Counted from the stretch's first letter, positions 31,875 through 43,952 are shown. The stretch is 64,000 nucleotides of DNA from Linanthus parryae (GCA_023055425.1 JALGPY010000008.1:19565359-19629358); one strand, 5' to 3'. Numbers and translations are program-made. Notes: a model not told the origin generated them from the sequence alone.

Positions 31875-32461
31875 CTCGACCCATCTGCAAAACCGGAAGC
31901 CCCCGCAAAACTCACCACCAGACGTCTCCCTCCCTTATCTCGATTCCTCCTCATTCCAGTCCGCCCCTGAGAAAGGTCACCGACGCAGAAATCGCAAACC
32001 GAGAAAGGTCTAAGAAACGAATTGAAGTCGAAGACGATGAATTGAGTAGCGGCGAGGACGAGATTGAGGGTAATTCAGAGTTCGATTACAGGAAATTCGA
32101 GTTATTCGAGGTCAAGTCGGATGATGAAGGCCAACCCGATAGTGATGAGGAGAAGCTAGGATTTGAGCTACCTTCTTACAGATCTCATGACCACCATTCA
32201 TTCTTCAGCTCTGTATCTCCTCCATGGGTTCTTAAACCCACCACTTCTCGTCCTATGCTGAACCTAAAACCCTTCAATTACACTCTCAAACTCAACCCAA
32301 CAACTCGGGTTTCACTTCAAGACACAATTACTGAGGAAACCCAGAACTCAAACTCGTCTGAAGCTTCGAATTTGCAGCACCCATATGGGAGTTTCAGTTT
32401 TCCATCAAAATGCTACATTTGGGTCAATCACCACAGCCCAAGTGCTTCACGATGGCTATGA
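31688..32461 (+). CDS. Hypothetical acidic protein inside the Mutator-like element
   Basis: The frame is 257 codons and the protein is not recognised. The first 75 residues come from CT-rich simple sequence (poly Ser-Leu). Residues about 95-165 are acidic and look coding (DAEIANRERSKKRIEVEDDE; ELSSGEDEIEG; SDDEGQPDSDEEKLGFELP). The end is Ser/Thr/Pro-rich. If the element captured a host gene fragment, this stretch is where it would be, and intron-free Asp/Glu-rich sequence supports that, but I cannot name a parent gene. It may equally be a chance frame: codons in the first third are dictated by the repeat. Confidence 0.35.
31839..31871. repeat. CT microsatellite
   Basis: A CT run inside the Mutator-like element. 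Confidence 0.9.
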
Positions 32462-33436
32462 AGGTAGGAAGAAAAATAGGAAGGTAGGAAGGAGAAGAGA
32501 AAGAGGGAGAGCGAGGTATGGTGGTGTGACCCTATCTCTAAACCTCCAGCAACCTGTCTCTCTCTCAAACTCTGCTTTTGATTTCAAATGTTGAAGATTT
32601 TGGTATTTGGCCACTACTGTACAGATCTACTCCAGTGGTTCAACCAAGGATTCAAAAAGTTTGGTCCAGGTTGAATGTTGTGGTGATAGTTGTGGGTTTC
32701 AGAGTTGGATTGTGGTCTTTGTGATGTTGGGAGCATCATAAATGAAGTTGTGTGGATGTGTTAGGCTGATGATATTGGGGCATTTGTGGGTGTTTTTGAG
32801 GAGTTTTGGTCAGTGGTGGTGGTTTGGGTTTTAGTTAGGCTTAGGTGTCAGCTTGTTGGTTGGTTGTTGTTGTGGTTGTGGTGGTGGTGGTGAAGAACAC
32901 CAAGAACACCAAGCAAGAACATCAAGAACATGAACAAAATAGACAAAAAAATACAAATAGAGGCAAAATGGTCATAAAAAAAATGCACCCCCGTACTAAC
33001 TTATTGTAACAGAAGGGTGCTATTTATCTAACGTCCATCCACTCACAGGGGTGCTTTTTGTCTTGACATGGGATTTTTGTATATCCCCAAACAATAGGGG
33101 GGGGGTTGTATATAATCCAAAATATGAGGGTGCAAATTGTCTTTTACCCTAGTATCAATGAACACAAGTTCATAAGATCACCACTCGGTGTGAATTTGCG
33201 GAAGTGTCATTTTTCCAACTAGAAGGGGTGAAAGTATCATTCAACAAAACTAGCCGAGGTGAAAGTGTCTTAAACCCTTTTCGCTTTTATAAGATCTCTG
33301 ACGTCGATCAGTCTGACCTAGGGTTTTGTTTTGCCTTCTATAACTACTGTACTTTGGCGGTTTTGTTTTGCCTTCTATACATCCCTCAACAAACGCATCA
33401 AAATCCTTCTCCAATCAATAATCAATCAATCCATTC

Positions 33437-34936
33437 ATGGCGTCGGCAAGGAAAAGATCATCATCATCGTCATCGACGAGTTTGGTGTTAGAAGAAGAAG
33501 AAGGTAAAGCCAAAAAAAGGTTGTTATCATCGTCATCAGAGGAGGAGGAGAAGAAGCAGAAGCTGTATGCGTGGGTTCGTCACGATAGGGGCAAAGATTA
33601 CGCTTATAGCCTGTTTGCCCTTGGCATCCCCAGTCCTGGTGGCACTATCGTCGAAACTGTCCCAATACGAGAACATCCAACAATAACTGAACCAAAACGA
33701 TCTCGTGTAGCTCCCGCCCTTCGATTCCCTATACGTAAGTGGCCGCGTCATGGTTTGAGATGCATTGGTCTGGATTCCAAGCTCTATTTCCTCGGAGGAG
33801 AGGTGAACTTGAGGGGCACCAGCAACAAACAAGTGCATGTTTTGGATCTTCAGTCAAAGGATTATGAGATACCAGCATCCGATAGGAATCGGCCCGAAAG
33901 AGTACTGAAGCCAGTCGCCAGTATGAATTCAGCTAAACACCTCCCCTGGGTTTCATTTGTGGCCGATGGCAAGATTTTTATTGTGTCTGGCAACAAGAAA
34001 TCCCCTTTAATGCTTGGTGGCAGCGATAGCGAAGATAGCGAAGAAGAAGAAGAAAAAGAAGAATTCAACCCATTCGAGATGTTCGACCCGTCTGCTGCTG
34101 GGGTTGAGGGTGAGGAGGGTAAGTGGGACAATAATCTACCTTCCCCACCTTTCGACTACGCTTATTGTCTCGCTCCCCCTCTGGTCGTGGACCGCACCGT
34201 CTTCTTTAGCGGTCAGAGTAAGAAGCAGGGCGACTTCTACTATTGCTACCACATTGACTCCCGCACCTGGGAACCCTATTCTCCTATGGATCGCTTCGGT
34301 TGCACTCGTGTGGACCTCTTCGGGTCGAGGTCCCGTGGTGTAGTTGTTGGGGAAACACTCTGGCATGTTGATCAACAACCCGATACTCATGACTTGCCTG
34401 TTGCTTTCCGGTTACATATCACGGACAGGAAGAAGAATAAGAATAAGAATAAGAAGCGCCACGCCAACGACAAGCAGTTTTTCAATGATGTTGTGAGGTA
34501 TCATCTCCAATCACGTGGGGATCAAGTTCCATCTGTCGGTTGGGATCTGACACGCCTAGGCGGGTCGTCAGCAGCAACAGCAGCAGCAGCAGAAGAAGAA
34601 GAAGACAGTGCCTGCCTATGTTTCCTACAGGTTGAATCTCTTGCTGGTTTGTTTCCTGGTTTACGTCGAATGAATGTCGTACTTTTTGATGTACATCAAA
34701 CCCGAGGAGGAGGAGGAAGTGACTCAGCAAAATACCTCACTTCTGCCCATTACTCGGCCAAAGTCGACGGGGATCCCTCCTTCAAGCTCCTGGATGCCCA
34801 CATTGTAAGTCAAACGTTTTCACAATTCACAATAGCAATGCTTGAATGAGGTGGTTATGTGTCCGTCCTCCAAATAATTGTGTTTTTATTTTATCCTGTT
34901 TAATATGACGTTCTTATAATTGATTATTAGGTTTGA
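33437..34936 (+). CDS. Kelch-like beta-propeller protein, copy 1
   Basis: Two exons: 33437-34804 and 34931 onward. The donor GTAAGT follows the codons for DAHI, the acceptor is TTATTAG, and the stop TGA comes one codon into exon 2, giving 457 residues ending DAHIV. The N-terminus is a Ser/Glu/Lys low-complexity tail (residues 1-35). The rest has kelch-type strands: LYFLGGEV...VHVLDL, VADGKIFIVSGN, FEMFDPSA, YCYHIDSRTWEPYSPMDRFG and VVGETLWHV. No F-box is present. Low-complexity inserts (EDSEEEEEKEEF; KNKNKNKK; AATAAAAEEEE) lie in predicted loops. Such propellers bind partner proteins, but nothing here shows which. If the intron is retained, translation runs 15 codons further. Paralogues lie at 38185-44406 (broken) and 58339-60395. 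A direct repeat of GGTTTTGTTTTGCCTTCTAT lies 60-115 bp upstream of the start. Confidence 0.82.
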
Positions 34937-34969
34937 AGCAGCGATTGGTTGAGCTGCACAATATCAGTA

Positions 34970-35400
34970 AGTTCTTAGTAATTTTTGTGATGAATGATCT
35001 GAATCATGCATATTGTTACACTCCTCTTCTAACTTTAGGCCATGAATTGTCTTATCAGTTGGTAACTAAAGAGTGAGGAACCCATCATCTGCGGCGGGCA
35101 TGTGCAAGCGCGAAGATACTTTCTCCTGGAGTTGAAAGGAGTGAAAGGTTCAATAGTTGAGAAAATACAAAAACATAGGACTAGTGGGGGTATTTTTGAA
35201 AAGGGACGTGATGTTTGGAAGCAGATTTTGGTCACGTTTCTTTATGAATAGTAGTATTTTCTTCCTCTTCGTAACTAATAGTATTTGAAATTGTGCTGTG
35301 TGTGTTTTTAACAAAAAAAAAATTGTGCTATTTGTGTGCTTCTACGATGGGCCTGTCTTTCTGCTAGCGGCTTATTGTACCAATGTGCATTTTAGTTTCA
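34970..35400. repeat. Segmental duplication downstream of kelch copy 1 (pairs with 60425-60880)
   Basis: The sequence after exon 2 is collinear with 60425-60880, sharing for example GGCGGGCATGTGCAAGCGCG and AGGACTAGTGGGGGTATTTT. It probably includes the kelch 3' UTR and possibly a further exon, since ACTTTAG|GCCATGAA is an acceptor-like junction kept in both copies (35038 and 60521). Confidence 0.8.
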
Positions 35401-35468
35401 AGGGTTCTAACTAAATTCCCCTGTACCAATGTGCATTTTAGTTTCAAGGGTTCTAACTAAATTCCCCT
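35377..35468. repeat. Perfect 46-bp tandem duplication
   Basis: GTACCAATGTGCATTTTAGT starts both copies (35377-35422 and 35423-35468), which appear identical. The paralogous segment near 60860 has one copy, so the duplication is recent and specific to this locus. Confidence 0.9.
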
Positions 35469-36450
35469 GAACGAATCACTAATGCCTACAGTACCTATCT
35501 CCCTTCCATCTCTACCCAGTTACATCAACGTTTGAGAAAAGACACTTATAGTTGGAATGATACTTTTGGTCCAGCAAGAAGATATATCAGACTGTCCCTT
35601 TTCCATGATAACGTGTTCTGGACCATTGTTTTGTCTTCCCAGCGAATCTGATAACGTGTTCTGGACCATTTCTAATATGTGTGAGTGTAATTGTGAACAC
35701 ATTGTATTATTACTGTTCAAAGTATTTTTTTGTAGTTGTCTATTGAAGACATTTGTTTCAGCCACTCAGGTATAGAAATGTTGTTGTCTAGATGCCAGTA
35801 ATCTACTTATCAAATAGTTAATAAGTTTCTTGATCAAGTGGTGCTGTCAATTTTCGTAGAACTACTACCATGCGTAACCAACTAGAGAAAGCCTTGTGAA
35901 AATTTCAAAGATAAATAAGATAACAAGCCCATTGGACGATGCGTGTTTCATATAACCCACCCAGCTCCATTTGATTATTTGAAACCCACCTGTCAGGTTT
36001 GGTAAAATTACTCTTACAACTGCTTTCCCAACAATGAATTATTGCTATTTAGACGTTCGCTTTAATAAGTAATCTTGTGTGCCAACTATATTCAAAATAT
36101 CATCTACAGCCCTAACCAATGGAAAAAATCCCGTTACATTTAACAAAAGGTTAGGTTGTCACTCGATTAATGCCATATTTTACACATAATGGTAACTCAG
36201 TATGTCAAGCAGGTAACTTAGTCATGTTATGCATAATAGTCTAATTTCCTCTTGTAATTGAGTGTATAATATACCCATCTTGAATTGCAAGGCATTGCGT
36301 AGATTTCCACGATCTCATGACTCGAACTAACGCACCAGATGTGTAGCACGAGATTGTTATGGTTTGAAGATTGTTTTCACATTACCCCTAATACAACAAA
36401 TACATAGCTCTAGACTGGTTGGGAGGTGGTGCACTACCTGAGTTTGGGGA
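35469..36450. other. Spacer, no gene seen
   Basis: AT-rich. A 21-bp motif GATAACGTGTTCTGGACCAT is repeated at 35607 and 35650. Confidence 0.5.
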
Positions 36451-36459
36451 AGAAACACG

Positions 36460-37058
36460 ATGGTGAAGGTTGCAGAGGGAGTCTGGAAAATGAGGGGAGA
36501 AATCATCGTGGAAACTTTTGGACCAAACCTGTTTGCCTTCTCTCTTTCCGACAAGGAAGATTACAGAAAATCTTGCACAATTCACCACGGTGGTGGGAAA
36601 TCAACTGCCCTAAGTAAAACCATGGAGGATTGGACGAATGGCGCTTTCGATTGACTTTTCTCACTGTCCCTTCTGGTTTCACATTCGAAATTTACCACCG
36701 GAATAAAGATCAATACCTAATCTGAAGAGAGTGGGAGGCCTTATTGGAGATGTGCATGGTTGAGCTTGAAGAAGTCAAACCTTTGATTTGTGGTGTGGAC
36801 CATATGTTCGAATCAAAGTCTATGTTTCTATCAGCTATCCTCTGCCCAGAGGCTTCTCGCTCAAGAGGCCGGAGGAAGGCAATTTGTGGGTTGGGTTTCG
36901 GTATGAAAGGCTGGGCGATTTTTGCTATAGATGTGGCCGAGTGGGTCATATAAACACCCAATGTTGATTCCTCACCAATGAACATGCACTCAAATAAGAG
37001 TATTCTGCAGATCTGAGAGCCGAATTTAGACGACCAGACCCGCAGAAGAAGCATGAAG
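36460..37058 (+). pseudogene. Degenerate LINE ORF1 relic (DUF4283 and zinc knuckle)
   Basis: Broken frames keep the order of a LINE ORF1: RGEIIVETFGPNLFAFSLSD near 36495, a CGPYVRIKVYVSISYPLPRG block near 36790-36850, then FRYERLGDFCYRCGRVGHIN and TQC at about 36895-36967, a CCHC knuckle with CX2CX4HX4C spacing. An in-frame TGA follows the last cysteine. Frameshifts separate the blocks. There is no ORF2 after it. Confidence 0.78.
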
Positions 37059-37216
37059 AAGTTCTCTGTCAAGAAGAGCAACGGAAATGATGGGAGCCAC
37101 TATTGGGAAGAATGGCGCGTGAGGTGGAGACCGAGATACATGCGGCAGAGGTTACAGTTCCTCAATACAAGGATGCCTCCTGGAATAAGGATTGTCACTG
37201 TACAACTATTGCTGCA

Positions 37217-37735
37217 ATGAGGGCCGGCCCTATAGGTAGGCAGCCGAGGTGGCCACCTTAGGCCCCGGCCCACCATGGCCCCATATTTCATAATTGTGTT
37301 TTTTTAATAGGTATAGTTAAGTTAATTATATATTTTGATGTACTATTATAACAAATTGTATGTTAACTTAATAGCAACTTATATGTTTGCTGGTAACTTA
37401 ATGATAACTTATATTTTTCCTCAAAAAAATGATAATTTATATTTTTGCCACAAACAATTGTATGGTTACTAAACATCAATTAAAGTTAACCTAATATGTT
37501 CTTTAAAATGAACCTTAATACATTAAACACAATTGTTAAAATTCATAAATCTTTTTTTCTCAAGATCTACTCTTTCACGTGTACATTTTTTTCTTCAATT
37601 GAGAGTCTCAAAATTATTTTTTTGCTTTAGGCCCCAAATTGAGAGTCTAAAATAGAACATAAGTGATTGTAATAACATAATTGTATATCCATAATTCAAC
37701 TAGTGATGATCTGTATTATTTTTCATAAGTGATTG
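37217..37735. mobile_element. Probable decayed DNA-transposon end with AGGGCCGGCCCT palindrome
   Basis: AGGGCCGGCCCT at 37220-37231 is a perfect 12-bp palindrome, followed by TTAGGCCCCGGCCCACCATG and later TTTAGGCCCCAAATTGAGAG. These words are typical of the ends of hAT elements related to zf-MYM/TTF-type transposases in plants. No second terminus or target duplication is clear. It breaks the collinearity between the kelch copy 2 flank and kelch copy 3. Confidence 0.4.
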
Positions 37736-37840
37736 TAATTATTTTTTCCTCAAAATGTGCTTGCAACAGTTGCAGCAAGGAGGATTAGGCATACTTGTAT
37801 ATCCATAATTCAACTAGTGATGATCTGTATTATTTGATTA
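37656..37840. repeat. Repeated 40-bp segment, 114 bp apart
   Basis: TGTATATCCATAATTCAACT...GATCTGTATTATTT occurs at 37682 and again at 37796. CATAAGTGATTGTAAT also occurs twice (37658, 37725). Confidence 0.75.
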
Positions 37841-39413
37841 TACCACTTGCACATTTTCTTTGTCGCTAACGTGAAATAGAGGATGCATAGTTTCGCCAGA
37901 GTGAAATCATGGTGTTTTTCAGTGTGTGCAAGAAATCTTTTGGGTTAAAAGAGGACGAGGCTAGCATGCAACTTCACTCCACATCAAGTAAAAGGCCAAA
38001 CTAAAGCAGAATGCAGCATGCCTCGAAGAAAAGGAAATAGAGCTACTCCAAACTTTGGGTATAATACACGCCGGCCAGGAAATGCCAACAAAAGCAAAGA
38101 GAGCTATACCATCTAACTAGGGGGAGCGAAAGTAAAGAGCATCCATCCATCCAATTAAGTACCTAGGTAGAGTAGGAGGAGAGACTTACAAGGTGGGCAT
38201 CGATGAGCTGTAAGGAGGAAATGCGATGCGCGTTGCCCAGGGTAAAGTAATGGGCAGAAGCGAGGTATTTTGCTGAGTGTCTTACTCCGCCACATACATC
38301 AAAAAGTACGACATTAATTCGGAGAAGAGGATGAATTAAACCAATACAGGATTCAACCGCTAGGGAACACAAGCGGGCTTCTTCTTCTTCTGCTGCTGCT
38401 GCTGCTGAAGCCCCTAGGCGTGTCAGAGCATAGAAGGGGCAGGGGGATTGGTCTTCCAGACCTGGATGATATTGCATATGATACCTCAAAACATTAGGGA
38501 GAAACTTCTTTTCGTTCCGCTTCTTCCTCCCTAACGGGAGAGCAGCAACAAGAGGCAAGTCAAGATTCTCAGGGTGGTAAGAAACATTCCAGAGTGTTTC
38601 CCCAACAACCTCACCACCCAACATCGGAACAAATTCCTCGCCACTGCAACCGAAACGATCCATAGGACAATAGTCTGACCACAGGCCGGAGTCTATGTGG
38701 TAGCAGTAGTTGAAATTCCCCTTATCCCTGAGATTCTCACCAACAAAGAAGACCGTGCGGCCGATGACCAAAGGGGGGTAGAGATAAAGAGCTTCATGGA
38801 AAGGTGGTTGATGTTCAGCCTCCTTCCACTCACCCTCACATGGGTTGAATATCTCAAATTGGGTCAAGACGACGCCTCTATGAGGACTCTTGTTGCCGGA
38901 CACCACAAATATCTTGCCATCGGCCACAAATGAAACCCAGGGTTTGCTTTTGCCTGTATTCATACTGGCGACTTGTTTCAGTGCTTTTTTGGGCTGATCC
39001 CTCTCGGATGGCGGTATATTTGTTGCCTCCTCTTTATCCAAAACATAAACTTGTCTGGGGTATACTTGTTCGAACAGCATCTCTCCTCCGAGGAAATAGA
39101 GCTTGAAATCCAGACGAATGCATCTCATGTCACGACGCGCCCAATCTTTAAAAGGGAACCGGACAAGGGGAACTACCTCAGAACGTTATGGGTCAGTTAT
39201 TAGTGTTGATGTTCCTCCGCCTGCTGGTATTTCGATAGTTTTGGTTTTGACAATAGTGCCGCCGGGACTAGGGATGCCCAGGGCAAAGAGCGCATACTCG
39301 CTATCGTTTCTCAAATTGTACCGAACTAACACATACAACAGCTTCTTCTTCTTCTCCTCCTCCTCCTCCTTTGATGATGATGATACCGAATCTGATAATA
39401 CCCTTTTCTTGTC

Positions 39414-39780
39414 TGTTATAACAGAACTTCTGTTTCAGAGCTCAGATACCAGTTTGTTATGTCAAACCACCTCACGAACGAAGAACGAATAAAAGAAGAA
39501 CACGAGTATTTTACGTGGTTCGCTATCAAAATATTTGCTAACTACCTCCACGGTGGAAAAGCACTCTTTATTCACTTAAGAGGAACAATTACAATGTTTT
39601 TGCATACCTAGTAGAGAGACTACTAGCTTCTTTATATAGTACCCTAGAGGAAACCCACAAGCCAAAGGTTTCCAAAACCAAATTGGAAACAAACTTGCTG
39701 CCCATAAGTTTCTATCTTTGATATGGAAACAATTCCACCGCCTTTTCCTAATTCAACACATTCAAGGCACCTCCTCAACA
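39414..39780 (-). repeat. 3' LTR of the copia element in kelch copy 2
   Basis: Paired with 43969-44335. The purine-rich tract GTCAAGGTGGAGATT (minus strand, 39781-39795) abuts it. Confidence 0.95.
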
Positions 39781-39924
39781 AATCTCCACCTTGACTTGAA
39801 TTCTCTTGTCAACAGCAGCTGCTCCTCTTCTCGTAAACAAAGCTACGTCTTCTCCGCTCCCAATTGTCTCTCGTCACAGAGACTCACTGGACCCCCACCG
39901 GGTCCGACATGGCCCCTAAGGGCC

Positions 39925-42900
39925 TCACTGGCTCAAGATGTTGAGCAATTCCAGACAATGCTGGAACTTGCTCTCCGGAACCGGCTTGGTGAACATATCC
40001 TCGGGGTTGTCAGCGGTCCCCACCTTCATCACCTTGATCCTGCTCTCGTTTCTCAGAAAATGATACCTGACGTCGATATGCTTGGTCCTTTCATGATGAA
40101 CCTGGTCCTTAGTCAAGCAAATCGCACTCAAGCTATCACAGTAGACTATCGCCTGATCTTGAAGTAGCCCTAGATCATTGACCATTCCCTTAAGCCAAAT
40201 TGCCTCCTTTGCTGCTTCCGTTAGAGCCATATACTCCGCCTCCGTGGTGGACAAAGTCACCGTCGGCTGTAGCGTCGCCTTCCAACTCACAACAGATGCT
40301 CCCAGAGCAAATACATAGCCTGTCATTGATCTTCTACTGTCAATATCCCCTGCATAGTCCGCATCCGAGAAACCAGCTACCATGATGTCTTCACTAGCCC
40401 CATAGCATAGGCCAATGTCTGACGTACCCTTAAGGTACCTGAATATTTGCTTCACCGCCTGCCAATGGTCCCTACCCGAATGAGCCATAAAACGACTAAC
40501 CACACTAACGGCGAATGCTATGTCCGGTCGAGTGCAGACCATAGCATACATGAGACTTTCAACTGTGCTAGCATATGGAACCTTGGACATGTACTCCTTC
40601 TCCTCCTCAGTCTGAACGGTGTACATTCCTAGCTTGCTGTTAGTTGCCATAGCTTTAGCTGATAACATCCCGAATCTTGCCAAGATCTTCTTGATGTATC
40701 CCTGCTGTGATAAGAAAAGCTTCTTCTTCTTCCTATCTCTATAGATCTCAACTCCCAATATCTTCCGAGTAGCTCCCAGATCCTTCATCTCGAATTTCGC
40801 ACTAAGGGACCTCTTCAGTTCTCTAATGTCCTTGATATTTCGAGTTGCAATCAAAATATCATCCACATATAGAACTAGGTAAATACGTGATCCACTATGC
40901 AACTCTTTGTGATACACGCAGCAATCATACTCGCACTTGTGGTAACCAATCTTCAACATGAAGCTGTCAAACCTCTTGTACCATTGCCTCGGCGACTGCT
41001 TAAGTCCGTAGAGAGATCTCTTCAGCTTGCACACGTGGTTCTCTCTTCCGGGAACTTGGAACCCCTCCGGTTGGCTCATGTATATTTCCTCCTCCAACTC
41101 TCCGTGCAGGAAAGCTGTCTTGACATCCAATTGCTCAAGTTCTAGGTCGTGGTGTGCCACTAAAGCTAGTAACACCCGGATAGAAGTATGTCTGACCACT
41201 GGTGAGAAGATCTCGTTGTAGTCAACTCACTCTTTCTGACTGAACCCTCTTGCAACTAGCCTTGCCTTATACTTGACGCCCTCTCCAGATGTAGTTCCTT
41301 CCTTTCTTTCGAAAACCCACTTGCAGCTGACTATCTTCCTTCCCGCTGGCAATTTAACAAGCTCCCAAGTCGAGTTCTTTCTAAGAGACTCCATCTCTTC
41401 TCCCATCGCGGCAATCCATTGTGCTGACTCAGAACTAGATATAGCGGCCTTGTAGGAGGATGGCTCGTCCTCTACCTCTTCCGCTACCTGTAATGCATAT
41501 CCCACCATACCATCATCTTTGTATCTCGCCGGAGGCTTTATGACTCTCCTTGGTCTTCCTTCAGCAATACTTTGATGAACTGGTTCCTCTGGTGTAGACG
41601 CATCCTCACTATCAGATTCTTCTGCTTCTTCCTCTTCGGCTTCCGGCGACAGTGTAAGGATTTCAGAATCCTTAGGATCAATAGGATCCGACTCTCCCTC
41701 CACCTTCTTCTTTGCATCCCCAAGATCCGCCTCCACGGAGTTTTTCAACATATGAGACTCATCAAAGACTACACTTCTGCTAAGTATAATCTTGTTGTCT
41801 GCCCATATCTTGTATCCCTTCACACCTATTCTGAACCCATGAATACTCCCTTCTTAGCTCTTGGTTCTAGTTTTTCATCATCAACGTGATAATAGGAAAC
41901 ACAACCAAAAACTCTCAAATCCGAGTAATCCACTGCATTACCGGTCCAGACTTCCATAGGAATCTTGCATCCTATACCTGTGTGCGGGCTCCGATTTATG
42001 AGATAGCATGCCATGGAAACTGCCTCTCCCCAGAAACCTCTAGAAAGACCTGCATTTGAAAGCATGCACCTTTCTTTCGCTAAAAGTGTCTGATTCATTC
42101 TCTCGGCTACACCGTTCTGCTGCGGTGTGTGCCGAAATGTGCGATGGCATGCTATTCCCTGATCCTTGCAGAATTCATCAAACTCTGATGAACAGAACTC
42201 TAAGCCGTTGTCCGTGCGCAGCCTCTTCACCTTCTTTCTCACCTGATTCTCTACTAGTGTCTTCCACTCCTTGAATCTTGCGAAGACTTCACTCTTGTGC
42301 TTCATCACGAATATCCAAGTCATCCTGGAGTAGTCGTCTATGAAGCTTAGGAAATACCTGTATCCTCCAATCGCCTCGACTCGAGATGGACCCCAGCAAT
42401 CCGAATGGATATAATCAAGAGTACCTTTCGTTCTATGAACCGCCTTAGGGAACTTGCTACACTGTAGCTTCCCATATACGCAGTGCTCACAAAACCCTAG
42501 GCTCTTGGGCGCATGCCCGGTGAGATACCCCTTCTTGTGAAGTTCCTGCATTCCACGTTCACTCATATGACCGAGCCTCATATGCCACATCTTGGTTAGA
42601 TCAGCTTTCTTAATCTCGACTAAGACAACTCCAGCAGAACTTGTGATCTTCGAACCTTGCAACATGTACAAAGTCCCGCTCTTGACTCCCTTGAGTATCA
42701 CCTTAGAACCCTTGCAGACTTGTAGATCTCCACCTTCACCTTTGAAATTGTATCCCTTGCTGTCGAGTAGACTCAAGGAGATCAGATTCCTCTTAATATG
42801 TGGTACATGCCTGACTTGCTCTAAAGTACATAACTTCCCTTCATTCATCTTCAATCTAACTGATCCGCTCCCAATCACCTTACAGACGGCTCCGTTTGCC

Positions 42901-42960
42901 ATGTAGACAGACCCTCCATCCGTTTGGTTGTACGTCGAGAATAGCTCCCTGTTAGAGCAA
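39925..42960 (-). pseudogene. copia pol: integrase, reverse transcriptase, RNase H (broken)
   Basis: In order on the minus strand: GAG-pre-integrase zinc finger (WHMRLGH...CEHCVYGK), integrase core (HSDCWGP, LRTDNGLEFCS, HTPQQNGVAERMNQT), acidic linker, reverse transcriptase with YVDDILIAT, and RNase H ([32 protein letters not shown]). It ends at 39925. Breaks: a one-base deletion near 41830, just after FMG in the integrase C-terminal region, and an in-frame TGA at about 41224-41226, right after GFSQKE where glycine is expected. The domains themselves keep their catalytic residues. Confidence 0.93.
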
Positions 42961-43860
42961 ATATGATAGGAAGTCCGGAATCAAGGACCCACGCATCTTG
43001 AGAGTGCGTGACAACATCCGCCATTAGAACGTAATCATCCTCGGACGAGTTGCCTTGTTCTGCTACGGCTGCGGATCCATTCTGCCCCTGTTGACCTCGT
43101 TTCGGGCAATCTCTCTTCCAGTGCCCCATTTCCTTGCAAAAGGCACATACATCCTTGGGTAACTTAGAACCTGAGAACTGCTTCATCTTGTTCTTCTTAC
43201 CCTTCTTGCTTCCCCCCGTTGCCATCAGTCCGGAAGCATGGTCCTTTATACCTGTGCCTGCACCCTTATGGCGCAGTTCCCTAGCATGGAGTGTCGATCT
43301 CACCTCCTCTAGGGATAAGTCGTCCTTGTTCACAATGAACGACTGCACGGAGTTCTCATATGATGGAGGTACGAGATCAATAACAAAAGTGCAGCATCCT
43401 CATCCTCCACGTTCTCGCCAATATTACGCAAATCTAACAGAATTGTGTTCAATTGATCAAGATGGTCCTTGAGAGTCATACCTTCGAGCATCCACAGGGT
43501 GAAGAGCCTTTGCTTTAGCATCAACTTGCGGGTGAGACTCTTCGTCATGTAGAGACTCTCCAACTTGAGCCAGAGCTTCGCTGCTTCCTTCTGATCTGCG
43601 ATCTCGATGATCACGTCATCCGATAAGCACAGCATAATCGTTGCGTGTGCCTTCTCCTCCATCGCCTTGAACTCCGCTGATGCAACATTCATGCCTCCCT
43701 TGTCCGCGGTCAAAGGTGCCCACAAGCCTTGCGATTTGAGCAAAGCCTCCATCTTTATCTTCCACAGACTGAAGCTGTTCCCTCCTGTGAACCTGTCGAT
43801 CTTCAACATCGATCCGGACATCGTTCTTGGTGGATCTTGAACTCTAGTTGCGTGCTCCAC
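42905..43860 (-). pseudogene. copia gag and protease region (broken)
   Basis: The gag starts at 43860 with a UBN2-type gag domain (IDRFTGGNSFSLWKIKMEAL). The frame is lost by a one-base deletion near 43375 and regained in the next frame, which carries the nucleocapsid knuckle CAFCKEMGHWKRDC (CX2CX4HX4C). The protease active site DSG is present at about 42975, but a one-base deletion immediately after it shifts the frame, so neither protease nor the downstream polyprotein could be made. Confidence 0.9.
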
Positions 43861-43952
43861 CTAGATCGCAAAACCCTAGCTTTGATTTCACCAAGTTGTG
43901 AAACCCTAGCTTTGCTCTGCCTTGATCTTGATCTTGAAACACCGTCAACCTT

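Larger units (their letters stand above)
31534..33149. mobile_element. Mutator-like element with perfect 9-bp target site duplication
   Basis: The termini GGGTAAAAGACAAAATGCAC and GTGCAAATTGTCTTTTACCC are inverted repeats, extended inward by GGATTATATACAA and TTGTTTGGGGATATACAAAA. TAGTATCAA flanks both sides (31525-31533, 33150-33158), the 9-bp duplication of Mutator elements. The 1616-bp interior has no transposase but a 257-codon frame, so it is a candidate Pack-MULE. It lies in the duplicated block upstream of kelch copy 1 and is absent from the paralogous block near 44.6 kb. Confidence 0.88.

Noticed and set aside
33437..34936. Calling the kelch-like genes F-box/kelch proteins
   Set aside because: The N-terminus is a Ser/Glu/Lys tail with no F-box in any of the three copies.
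39718..40167. A 149-codon plus-strand frame at the copia 3' LTR
   Set aside because: It is antisense to the RNase H end of copia pol and crosses the LTR boundary.
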